Part shown: piece by piece, positions 42,192-49,618 of the stretch
Layout: each line of letters opens with the position of its first letter
Position numbering within the stretch: position 1 is the first letter of the stretch
NCBI RefSeq assembly: GCF_009914765.1
Contig: NZ_WYDS01000009.1
Location: 1-64,000 of the forward strand
Direction: 5' to 3'
DNA from: Halodesulfovibrio sp. MK-HDV
GTDB taxonomy: Bacteria; Desulfobacterota; Desulfovibrionia; Desulfovibrionales; Desulfovibrionaceae
DNA: 64,000 nt
Translations under genes and position numbers: made by a program
The notes under the pieces: generated by a model
The model's database searches: none
Seen by the model: the letters and a program-made list of their open reading frames with translations, nothing else
What the model was told of the DNA's origin: nothing

Positions 42192-44531
42192 TTAGTCTTC
42201 CGGATGCAATCGAGCAAATATGCGCTCAGGTGTCATCGGTAACTCTGTAAAGCGCACTCCTGTTGCATTCGCAATAGCGTTACCAATTGCAGATGCAGGA
42301 CACACGAGGCTGCACTCACCAGCGCCCTTAGCTCCGAAAGGCCCAGTCGGATCATGAGATTCAACAATAATAGATTCCATCGGTGGAATATCTTCAGCAG
42401 TCGGCAACATGTAGCTATGCATATTGCTATGGGTCTGAACACCTTTATCGTTGTATCTAATCTCTTCAGTTAAAGCATACCCTAAGCCCTGAACCACTCC
42501 ACCTTCAATTTGCCCTTCGACAATCATCGGGTTCACTGCGGTGCCTACATCATGTGCTGCCGTGAGTTTTAAGACTTCAACCTTACCAGTCTCAGTATCC
42601 ACTTCAACATCTGCAAAACACACATGCCATGGCGGTGCATTCTTAGGAACAATTTTACCGACACTGATAAACTGCTTGTTTCTCACATGAGCGTGATATG
42701 CAATATTCTCTAAAGTCACCTTTCCAGTTGGATGCTCTTTGGCGTCGTCCAACGTCACACAAGGTGCTTCGTCGATTGCTGTAACTGAGGACATAAAAAT
42801 ATGGCCATATTGTAACGTAAGGGCATCAGGAGAAGTATCGAAGTATGGCGCAGCATATTCCAACATTTGCTGCTTAGCATCCTCCGCTGCCGCTTTAATC
42901 GCCAACCCGGCGGCATAACAGGAACGACTCGCATGCCCACCAATATCAAATGGAGAAGTTAAGGTATCACCAAATGACAATGAAATATTTTCCATGTCAG
43001 TACCGAACGCTTCTGCTGCAATCTGTACGAGAGAAGTACAAATACCTGTGCCCATTTCCGGCACGCCAGAAGACACCTGCACAGTTCCGTCAGACTGAAC
43101 TGTAAAGTAGGCATTGTCGTAGTCTACACAGAAAGGCCAAGCGTTACTTACGTGCGTACCTACCGCCATACCCATGCCACGAACTTTGTTCGGCGCAGAC
43201 GACTTAAGCGACGCACGATCCTTCCAACCGATACTCTCCGAGCCTTGTTTCATGCACTCAGCCAGTTCAGAACTCAAACATGGGAATGGCAGACACCAAG
43301 GGTCATTCACCTTCATAATGTTTTTCATACGCAAGTCGTACGAATTCATTCCCAGCTCGTCCGCCATCATGTCTACCACTTGTTCCAGCGCAAAGTTACC
43401 CTGCGGGTTACCGAAACCACGCATGGCTCCAGAACTGGTGTGGTTGGTGTAAACGCTATGTCCAAAGTATCGCTGATTCGGAATACGGTAGATTGCCAGC
43501 GTCATGGCTCCACATACTCCGGGGAGTTCTGTGCCGAAGCCACAATATGCGCCAGTGTTAAAGATAGCCTTCAGATCGAGTGCGTTGAATGTACCGTCTT
43601 TCTTAGCACCCAGTTTTACCGTTATGGTTGCCGGATGCCGAGTATCTGAGGCAATAAAATCTTCTTTTCGTGAATAGACAAGCTTAACGGGACGTTTTGC
43701 CAGTAATGCCAAGCCCATTGCAATTGGCTCAGCAAGGCCGCTTAACCCGATACGTACGCCAAACCCACCACCTACGTATGGGGGAGCCAACACACGAATC
43801 TTACTGGCGGGAACATCAAATATTTTCCCGAGAATTGCGCGTGATGGATGCGGAGTCTGTGTTGTAGACCATACGGTTACTTCGCCACTACCGTTTACCT
43901 GAGCAACAGCGCTCTGCGTTTCCATCTGCACTTGTTTTACAATTGGAAGCTTAAAGGACTTTTCGATGACAACATCAGATTCTTCGAGACCTTTTGCTAC
44001 GTCACCGTAAGGAATCTTAATGATCTCACCAGGGATGTTTTTCCCCTCAGGGGTACATCCCTTCTCACCATGCAATACAGGCGAATCCGCCCCCATTGCT
44101 TCTTCAGGATCAAACACAGCGGGCAGTAATTCGTACTCTACCTTAATCAGCGTTAACGCTTGCTCAGCTATGGCTTCAGTTGTAGCAGCTACCGCCGCAA
44201 CTTCATCACCAACATACCGTACAATTTCATCAAATAAATATTGATCCAACACTCGTTCCAAATTGGAAACTGTGAGGAACATCGGAGCGGCTGCGTTGAA
44301 TAAATTTTTAGGACCATTCTCATGCGTCATTACAGCATGTACGCCGTGCAGTTCTTCTGCCTCAGACGTATCAATACTTACAATCCGAGCATGAGCATGG
44401 GGGCTGCGCAACACTTTAGCATGCAGCATACCCGGCAAAGCCATATCACTAGTGAAAAGAGCACGGCCTGTTGTTTTATCAACACCATCGCGCCGATCAA
44501 CATTCTTACCTACTACGTGTAATTTAGTCAT
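42192..44531 (-). CDS. Molybdenum hydroxylase large (Mo-pterin) subunit, xanthine dehydrogenase family
   Basis: The 779-residue catalytic subunit has the N-terminal hammerhead domain (GKNVDRRDGVDKTTGRALFTSDM) and the Moco-binding segments PPYVGGGFGVRIG, SGAMRGFGNPQG and GVPEMGTGICTSLVQIAAE. The catalytic GAKGAGE lies near residues 733-739, with the base Glu739. The order FAD-Fe-S-Mo with separate genes matches CoxMSL/XdhBCA-type enzymes. Those hydroxylate purines, other N-heterocycles or aldehydes, with electrons passing to FAD via two [2Fe-2S] clusters. The start overlaps the small subunit by 8 bp behind GGAGGGAG. The substrate is not deducible. Nearby yqeB/yqeC suggest a selenium-containing cofactor form. 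Confidence 0.9.
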   Translation of the reverse strand: MTKLHVVGKNVDRRDGVDKTTGRALFTSDMALPGMLHAKVLRSPHAHARIVSIDTSEAEELHGVHAVMTHENGPKNLFNAAAPMFLTVSNLERVLDQYLFDEIVRYVGDEVAAVAATTEAIAEQALTLIKVEYELLPAVFDPEEAMGADSPVLHGEKGCTPEGKNIPGEIIKIPYGDVAKGLEESDVVIEKSFKLPIVKQVQMETQSAVAQVNGSGEVTVWSTTQTPHPSRAILGKIFDVPASKIRVLAPPYVGGGFGVRIGLSGLAEPIAMGLALLAKRPVKLVYSRKEDFIASDTRHPATITVKLGAKKDGTFNALDLKAIFNTGAYCGFGTELPGVCGAMTLAIYRIPNQRYFGHSVYTNHTSSGAMRGFGNPQGNFALEQVVDMMADELGMNSYDLRMKNIMKVNDPWCLPFPCLSSELAECMKQGSESIGWKDRASLKSSAPNKVRGMGMAVGTHVSNAWPFCVDYDNAYFTVQSDGTVQVSSGVPEMGTGICTSLVQIAAEAFGTDMENISLSFGDTLTSPFDIGGHASRSCYAAGLAIKAAAEDAKQQMLEYAAPYFDTSPDALTLQYGHIFMSSVTAIDEAPCVTLDDAKEHPTGKVTLENIAYHAHVRNKQFISVGKIVPKNAPPWHVCFADVEVDTETGKVEVLKLTAAHDVGTAVNPMIVEGQIEGGVVQGLGYALTEEIRYNDKGVQTHSNMHSYMLPTAEDIPPMESIIVESHDPTGPFGAKGAGECSLVCPASAIGNAIANATGVRFTELPMTPERIFARLHPED

Positions 44532-45024
44532 GGCTCCCTCCTTTCACCGCATCCTTGCGCAACGTACGGGCTGCATCCTCAATTGCGTCTTCAATTTTCA
44601 CATATCCTGTGCAACGGCATATGTTTCCTGAAACAGCTTCGAGAATTTGTTCTTTAGAAGGTGACTTGTTTTTATCCAAAAGCGCCTTCGCAGACATAAT
44701 CATACCGGGGGTACAAAAACCACACTGCACAGCGCCCTTCTCGATAAAGCTGGTCTGAAGCGGATGTAGTTCTCCGTTCTCTTCCACCCCTTCAATTGTC
44801 TCTACAGAAGTTCCATCAACCCGCATTGCCGGCAAAAGACAAGAGTTTACAGCTGCACCGTCAACAAGAACTGTACAGGAACCGCAGCCACCTTCGCCGC
44901 AACCTTTCTTTGTACCTGTTAAGTAGAGCTTATCGCGCAAGACATCCACAAACAGTTCAAACGGATCAACACGAACAGAAACAGGTTCACCATTCAAAAC
45001 AAACGAAACGAGCTTAGTATACAT
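44524..45024 (-). CDS. Molybdenum hydroxylase [2Fe-2S] small subunit
   Basis: This 166-residue protein has a plant-type [2Fe-2S] domain with GCGEGGCGSCTVLVDG, followed by the C-terminal helical [2Fe-2S] domain with CGFCTPGMIMS and SGNICRCTGYVKIEDAI. All eight cluster cysteines appear present. It passes electrons from the Mo site to the FAD subunit. It is encoded between the FAD and Mo subunits, with GGGAGAA before the ATG. Confidence 0.93.
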   Translation of the reverse strand: MYTKLVSFVLNGEPVSVRVDPFELFVDVLRDKLYLTGTKKGCGEGGCGSCTVLVDGAAVNSCLLPAMRVDGTSVETIEGVEENGELHPLQTSFIEKGAVQCGFCTPGMIMSAKALLDKNKSPSKEQILEAVSGNICRCTGYVKIEDAIEDAARTLRKDAVKGGSHD

Positions 45025-45038
45025 ACAGATTCTCCCAT

Positions 45039-45908
45039 CTAACCTTGCTGTGCATCAGCTATTGCAGCTTGCAGCACTCGTTCAACACATACAGGAAGAA
45101 CTCCTATGCGGTATTCCTTGGAACCACGAACAGCACTACTTCTGAAGGTAGCCTGCTCTCTTGCCAGCACGCCTGCTTGTTTTATGTTTTCTTCTGTAAT
45201 CTCTGCTCCCTGCAAAAACTCTTCTGCTGCTACTGCATGTTGAGGACCGGCACCGACAGGTGCCATCAGCAACTGTACCCCATCAAACTTCGCATCAGTA
45301 ACACGAACCTTTGCAGAAACATTCAGCATAGGGAGCGATAACGCTTTACGCTGTTCCATACGGATATAGGCAGAGCCTTCTCCATCATTTTTTTTGGGGA
45401 ACGAAATATTAGTCACAACCTGACTACTGCTGTTAATGCAGGAAATACATATTCCAGCATATAACTCACTAAATGGAATACTTCTGGAGCCCTGCTCATC
45501 AACAACCGTTGCGGTTGCATCAAGACAGGCCAAAGCAACAGCTGCATCAGCAGCTGGGTTGCCATTCACAACGTTTCCAACAACAGTTGCAACGTTACGA
45601 ATCTGTAGCGAACCAACCTTTCGGCAAGCATCTACTAAACCCGGTGCATGATGCCTAAGAAGAGATGATTTTACGACTTGAGCATGAGTGACGTTGGCTC
45701 CAATTGATATGGAGTCATTTTCCTCTGTTATGCGTTGCATTCCATCAATTGCACGTAAATCAATTAGTGTGTCGACAGAAATTTTACCATCACGCATGTC
45801 GAGAACAAGGTCTGTGCCACCTGCAATAATTCTAGCCCGTCCCTTAGACTGGCCTAACATAGATACTGCCTGTGCAACTGTTCCCGGAAAAACATAATCC
45901 TGAGCCAT
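45039..45908 (-). CDS. Molybdenum hydroxylase FAD subunit
   Basis: The 289-residue flavoprotein has the PCMH-type FAD fold: RIIAGGTDLVLDMR (25-38), SLQIRNVATVVGNVVNGNPAADAA and a CO-dehydrogenase-flavoprotein C-terminal domain. It has no Cys insertion, unlike the FAD subunit at 51980. It is the first gene of the minus-strand operon, with GGAGG upstream of the ATG. The divergent sigma-54 activator gene starts 404 bp away. Confidence 0.9.
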   Translation of the reverse strand: MAQDYVFPGTVAQAVSMLGQSKGRARIIAGGTDLVLDMRDGKISVDTLIDLRAIDGMQRITEENDSISIGANVTHAQVVKSSLLRHHAPGLVDACRKVGSLQIRNVATVVGNVVNGNPAADAAVALACLDATATVVDEQGSRSIPFSELYAGICISCINSSSQVVTNISFPKKNDGEGSAYIRMEQRKALSLPMLNVSAKVRVTDAKFDGVQLLMAPVGAGPQHAVAAEEFLQGAEITEENIKQAGVLAREQATFRSSAVRGSKEYRIGVLPVCVERVLQAAIADAQQG

Positions 45909-46312
45909 ACAGTGCCTCCAAAGATCTGGTAAGAAAAACTAGCAGCGATAAAAAGAAGACTCCTTTACCTGCTACATAACTTTGCTTGGAAAGACCAAAC
46001 CGTCCTTATATATTTATTTAAATATAGGATCGTTATAATGATTCTGTATAGCTATTTGATTATAACCCCACCGAAAAAGCTGTGTTTAATTTAACACAGC
46101 CACTCTAACACCACCCTCCCCAAGCCCCGAATAGAGCGGTTTCAAACTGAATCTAAGTCGAAGAGACTGTACAAAATTCGATTGACGAGTAAGTATGCAC
46201 TTGCATCAACAGTAACCACAACAATCTCAGTGCAGTAGGAAAACAATTCGTACTCACAGATTGCCACTCATCTATATGAAACTGTTTTTGACTACCAAAA
46301 CGAGATTACACA
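45909..46312. other. Divergent regulatory region between hydroxylase operon 1 and sigma-54 activator
   Basis: This gene-free stretch of 404 bp contains a perfect palindrome (46079-46100) and a TATAAT hexamer at 46034-46039 without a good -35. No sigma-54 consensus in the minus orientation was found; the nearest match (rc of about 45979-45997) has its GG and GC one base too close. Confidence 0.5.
46079..46100. promoter_or_regulatory. Perfect 8-bp inverted repeat, candidate operator
   Basis: GCTGTGTT and AACACAGC flank a TAATTT spacer, midway between the divergent hydroxylase operon and activator gene. There is no T-tract, so it is not a good terminator. A regulator-binding role is inferred from position only. 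Confidence 0.35.
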
Positions 46313-47680
46313 ATGAGCAAAACAAACCACTTTGGCTTAGACTTCGAAACCTTTGCCACACTTATTGACAACCTGCATGATGAAATAATTATTTATGACA
46401 ACAACTACCGCATGCTTTACGTCAACAAAGCATGCGAACGTCATTATGGTTTCACCCAGCAAGAGCTCATAGACATGCCGTTCTGGGACGTTGTACGAAA
46501 GCATAAAGCATGGGATCGCCCAATGCTTCCGCTTATCTACGAGAAAAAATGTCCAGCAAAGCAAATGCAACAGACATATCTCGGATTACAAGTACTCACC
46601 ATTGCTACACCTTTTTTTGATGATAAACAGGACGTTCAATACGTCATGCTTAATATTCGTGATAACTATCATGACAAAATGATTCCAAGGGCTGAAGACC
46701 TAGTGACTGAAGAGCCACAATCTTCAAAAGCGCATCCTGAGTATCTTATCTACCGTAGTGCAGGAATGGAGAAAGCTATTTCTGATGCACAGAAAGTAGC
46801 TAATGTAAACGCACCTTGCCTGCTGCTTGGGGAATCCGGTTGCGGCAAAAGTCTGCTCGCTAAATACGTTCATGCAAATAGTAATCGCGTCGACAAACCA
46901 TTTGTTACGGTAAACTGTGCAGCCATTCCGCACGAACTTTTTGAGTCAGAACTTTTTGGACATGTTGAAGGCGCTTTTTCAGGAGCAACTAAAACTCGCG
47001 GCGGGCTTTTTGCCAAAGCAAAAGGCGGCACGCTGTTCCTTGATGAAATTTCTGAACTCCCTCTCCCGATGCAGGCAAAACTTCTTTATGCTGTGCAGGA
47101 GTTGGAATACCGCCCTGTTGGAAGCTCCGAAACCGTCAAAGCTGATGTGCGCATTTTAGCGGCATCAAACCGTAACCTGAACCTTATGGTTGAAAGCGGT
47201 GCATTCCGTCAGGATCTTTATTTCCGCCTGAATGTTTTTGACATTACCATCCCTCCACTCAGAGAACGCCCTGAAGATCTTGTCCCCCTTATCCATCTAT
47301 TCTTTAATAGATACGGAAAATTGCATGGCAAAGGAAAACGGCTCGCATCTGGCGTACGTAAACTTCTCAGCCAATACACATGGCCGGGTAACGTCCGTGA
47401 ACTTGCTCACCTTATAGAGCGCCTTGTTGTAACTGTTGAAGACGAGATTATTTCAGTCGATCATCTTCCAGCCTCTATTTACGAAACACAGGGAAACCCT
47501 GCCGCACTTGTTATGGCTTCGGATAACCTTGATGAAGCACTTGAAGCAGTTGAACGCCAACTCATTATTGATTCTTTCAAGGCTTACGGAACCAGCAGAA
47601 AAGTTGCTACAGCGCTCAACATTAGCCAATCACGCGCATCACGCCTCATCCGAAAATATGTTCCGGCAACAAAATTGTAA
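46313..47680 (+). CDS. PAS-domain sigma-54-dependent transcriptional activator
   Basis: This 455-residue enhancer-binding protein has an N-terminal PAS domain (about 10-125, DEIIIYDNNYRMLYVNKACERHYGFT) and an AAA+ domain with Walker A GESGCGKS (173-180). It carries the sigma-54 loop GAFSGA (220-225, Ser in place of the common Thr), Walker B GGTLFLDEI and the sensor RQDLYFRLNVF. A C-terminal Fis-type helix-turn-helix follows (about 415-450). It lies between two molybdenum hydroxylase operons. A consensus sigma-54 promoter is 189 bp downstream, so that promoter is its likely target. The PAS domain may sense the hydroxylase substrate or redox state. Confidence 0.9.
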   Translation: MSKTNHFGLDFETFATLIDNLHDEIIIYDNNYRMLYVNKACERHYGFTQQELIDMPFWDVVRKHKAWDRPMLPLIYEKKCPAKQMQQTYLGLQVLTIATPFFDDKQDVQYVMLNIRDNYHDKMIPRAEDLVTEEPQSSKAHPEYLIYRSAGMEKAISDAQKVANVNAPCLLLGESGCGKSLLAKYVHANSNRVDKPFVTVNCAAIPHELFESELFGHVEGAFSGATKTRGGLFAKAKGGTLFLDEISELPLPMQAKLLYAVQELEYRPVGSSETVKADVRILAASNRNLNLMVESGAFRQDLYFRLNVFDITIPPLRERPEDLVPLIHLFFNRYGKLHGKGKRLASGVRKLLSQYTWPGNVRELAHLIERLVVTVEDEIISVDHLPASIYETQGNPAALVMASDNLDEALEAVERQLIIDSFKAYGTSRKVATALNISQSRASRLIRKYVPATKL

Positions 47681-47757
47681 CTTCATGAGTCACCTCCGAC
47701 TCTAAGACCCGCTTTTGATTCAAAGAGAGTCCCTGCAAAGCCATAATTCTCTTTATT

Positions 47758-47777
47758 TTGAGTCTTCAACGACTCAA
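47758..47777. promoter_or_regulatory. Candidate upstream activating sequence (dyad)
   Basis: A perfect 7-bp inverted repeat TTGAGTC-N6-GACTCAA is centred about 103 bp before the sigma-54 -24 element. That distance is usual for enhancer-binding-protein sites. Binding by the adjacent PAS activator is an inference. Confidence 0.5.
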
Positions 47778-47868
47778 GTAGCCTTAAAGATTGAGTGTTT
47801 AAACAGCTTATTATTGCTATAACTATTTGAAATTTAAACGATTTTTAACATCGCCTTTTGTGTCAATA

Positions 47869-47885
47869 TTGGCACATCCCTTGCT
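47869..47885 (+). promoter_or_regulatory. Sigma-54 (RpoN) promoter
   Basis: TTGGCAC-ATCCC-TTGCT matches the RpoN consensus, with GG (47871-47872) and GC (47883-47884) at the correct 10-bp separation. It is 170 bp before the EamA start and directly downstream of a sigma-54 activator gene. It probably drives the EamA gene and may read on into hydroxylase operon 2. Confidence 0.88.
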
Positions 47886-48056
47886 CTATAACTACCACAA
47901 ATGATGGTGCATACTTTTAAGAACAATCGTCACAGTATCTTTAAAACGTAACGATACATTGCTCTGTTTTTATCCGTGCATCATCCCCCGAGAGAGGATG
48001 CTGTTACATCAACAGCACACTAACGAGGTGAAACTATTTAGAAGGGAGATGTTTTA

Positions 48057-48986
48057 ATGTTTAAGAACAAGACATATTTCGGAATTGCCTGCGCATTACT
48101 TGCCACAATGCTCTGGGCTGGTGCTTTCGTTGTTGCACGCCTTGCTGTAGGTCAAATTTCCCCTATGACACTTGGCGCTACACGCTGGTTTGTAGCTCTG
48201 CTCATTCTCTGTACGTTCACTCTTCCAAAAGTAAAAAAAGAGTGGCCGATTGCTAAAAAATTCCTGCCACAAATTCTTGCCGCTGCCTTAACAGGTGTTG
48301 CCGCTTACTCTCCGCTCAGCTATTTCGCTGCTCAGACAACATCAGCAATCAACTTGTCACTCATTTCTGTTACTACACCGATCTTTATTGTTATTATCTC
48401 ATCAATGATGGGACAGAAACAAACTACCAACACATGGCTCGGTTGTACTGTCGCACTTATTGGTTCCTTCTATCTCGTCTGTAATGGCGAAATGTCCCGA
48501 CTCCTCGGTCTCCAGTTTGCAGCAGGCGACTTCCTTATGCTTCTGGCTGCTGTCGGGTTTGCTGTATACAGCCTTATCCTGCGTAAAATCCCAGAAGGGC
48601 TCTCACAACTTACTATTCTGTCCCTCATGTCATTCTTTGCTGTGCTGATGCTTCTCCCATGCGTTATCTGGGAATCTACACAGCCATCAATGGTCTTTAA
48701 CATGAACGGCATCGTTTTCTTCAGTATCGTTTTCTCAGCAGTATGCTCATCCATCATTGCATGGTTCACATGGAACCTCGGTCTCCAATATGCCGGACCG
48801 GCAACATCCGGCATGATCTACTACAGTCTCCCGTTATGGGGTGGATTATTCGCCTTTGTATTCCTCGGTGAAACAATGGGCACAGTTCATCTCATCAGTG
48901 GAGCGCTCATTATTGGCGGTATTGTGTGGGCAAGCCGCACTCCAAAATCAGTTGAAAAAACTGAGACCGTTCTTAACGAGGCGTAG
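48057..48986 (+). CDS. EamA/DMT-family transporter
   Basis: This 309-residue membrane protein has ten predicted helices in two EamA repeats. The first is LLATMLWAGAFVVARLAVGQISPMTLGATRWFVALL, and the second includes GDFLMLLAAVGFAVYSLILRKIP and SSIIAWFTWNLGLQYAGPATSGMIYYSLPLWGGLFAFVFLGE. Family members exchange small metabolites, amino acids or nucleobases. Its sigma-54 promoter and position before a molybdenum hydroxylase suggest movement of the substrate or product of that enzyme. AAGGGAG precedes the ATG. Confidence 0.88.
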   Translation: MFKNKTYFGIACALLATMLWAGAFVVARLAVGQISPMTLGATRWFVALLILCTFTLPKVKKEWPIAKKFLPQILAAALTGVAAYSPLSYFAAQTTSAINLSLISVTTPIFIVIISSMMGQKQTTNTWLGCTVALIGSFYLVCNGEMSRLLGLQFAAGDFLMLLAAVGFAVYSLILRKIPEGLSQLTILSLMSFFAVLMLLPCVIWESTQPSMVFNMNGIVFFSIVFSAVCSSIIAWFTWNLGLQYAGPATSGMIYYSLPLWGGLFAFVFLGETMGTVHLISGALIIGGIVWASRTPKSVEKTETVLNEA

Positions 48987-49002
48987 TCGATAGCTCCTTT
49001 TC

Positions 49003-49034
49003 ACGGGTGGAGAAATTCTCCACCCGTACTTTTC
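49003..49034 (+). terminator. Hairpin between EamA gene and hydroxylase operon 2
   Basis: The arms ACGGGTGGAGAA (49003-49014) and TTCTCCACCCGT (49016-49027) form a very stable stem. The T-tract is short (ACTTTTC), so it may be a partial terminator or attenuator rather than a full stop. Confidence 0.65.
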
Positions 49035-49117
49035 ATCCCTGCCAAGCGCCCATCGGTGCGCCCCTGTGCGACCTACCTTTACGCCGCACATAATGAACAA
49101 TGTAAGGATTTGTCATT

Positions 49118-49618
49118 ATGCAAAAGACCAAACAGCAAAAACTCATACACCTCAATATCAACGACAAAACACATTCGCTGTATGTTGAGCCGCACTGGAC
49201 TCTTTCTAAAGTTCTTCGAAACGACTGTGGTCACACAGGAACTAAAGAAGCATGTGGAGAAGGTGCCTGTGGTGCATGTACTGTCCTCATCGACTCAATA
49301 GCAGTCCCTGCCTGTATGATTCTCGCCATTGAGCAAGAGAATAAACACATCGAGACCATTGAAGGTCTGTCAGCAAACGGTGAACTTCATCCTATTCAAG
49401 AAGCATGGCTTGAAGAATACGGCGCACAATGCGGCTTTTGTTCACCGGGCATGATCTTGTCTACCAAAGCATTACTTCTTAAAAATCCATTGCCAAGCGA
49501 TGAAGAAATCAAAGAAGCGCTCGGTGGCAACATATGTATTTGCAACAATTATGAACACATTCTTAACGCAGTACGCAGTGCAGCAAAAAAAATGTCCGGA
49601 GAGCAAGCACATGATTAA
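49118..49618 (+). CDS. Molybdenum hydroxylase 2, [2Fe-2S] small subunit
   Basis: This 166-residue small subunit has both cluster domains: ACGEGACGACTVLIDS, then CGFCSPGMILSTKALL and GGNICICNNYEHILNAV. The last motif keeps C-x-C but replaces the usual RCTGY with ICNNY. It overlaps the Mo subunit gene by 8 bp. It is the first gene of operon 2, with TAAGGA upstream of the ATG. Confidence 0.92.
   Translation: MQKTKQQKLIHLNINDKTHSLYVEPHWTLSKVLRNDCGHTGTKEACGEGACGACTVLIDSIAVPACMILAIEQENKHIETIEGLSANGELHPIQEAWLEEYGAQCGFCSPGMILSTKALLLKNPLPSDEEIKEALGGNICICNNYEHILNAVRSAAKKMSGEQAHD

Larger units (their letters stand above)
47681..48056. other. Regulatory region upstream of the EamA carrier
   Basis: This 376-bp gene-free region contains the TTGAGTC/GACTCAA dyad (47758-47777) and the sigma-54 promoter (47869-47885), both listed separately. 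A weak hairpin AAAGAGA/TCTCTTT followed by ATTTT (about 47722-47759) could terminate the activator gene. Confidence 0.5.

Noticed and set aside
45979-45997. Possible minus-strand sigma-54 promoter for hydroxylase operon 1
   Set aside because: GG and GC are one base too close and the CAC part is missing, so it does not meet the RpoN spacing rule.
49500-49610. Longer start for the second molybdenum hydroxylase large subunit
   Set aside because: The added 37 residues overlap the conserved end of the small subunit in another frame and do not resemble the family. ATG 49611 gives the normal N-terminus.
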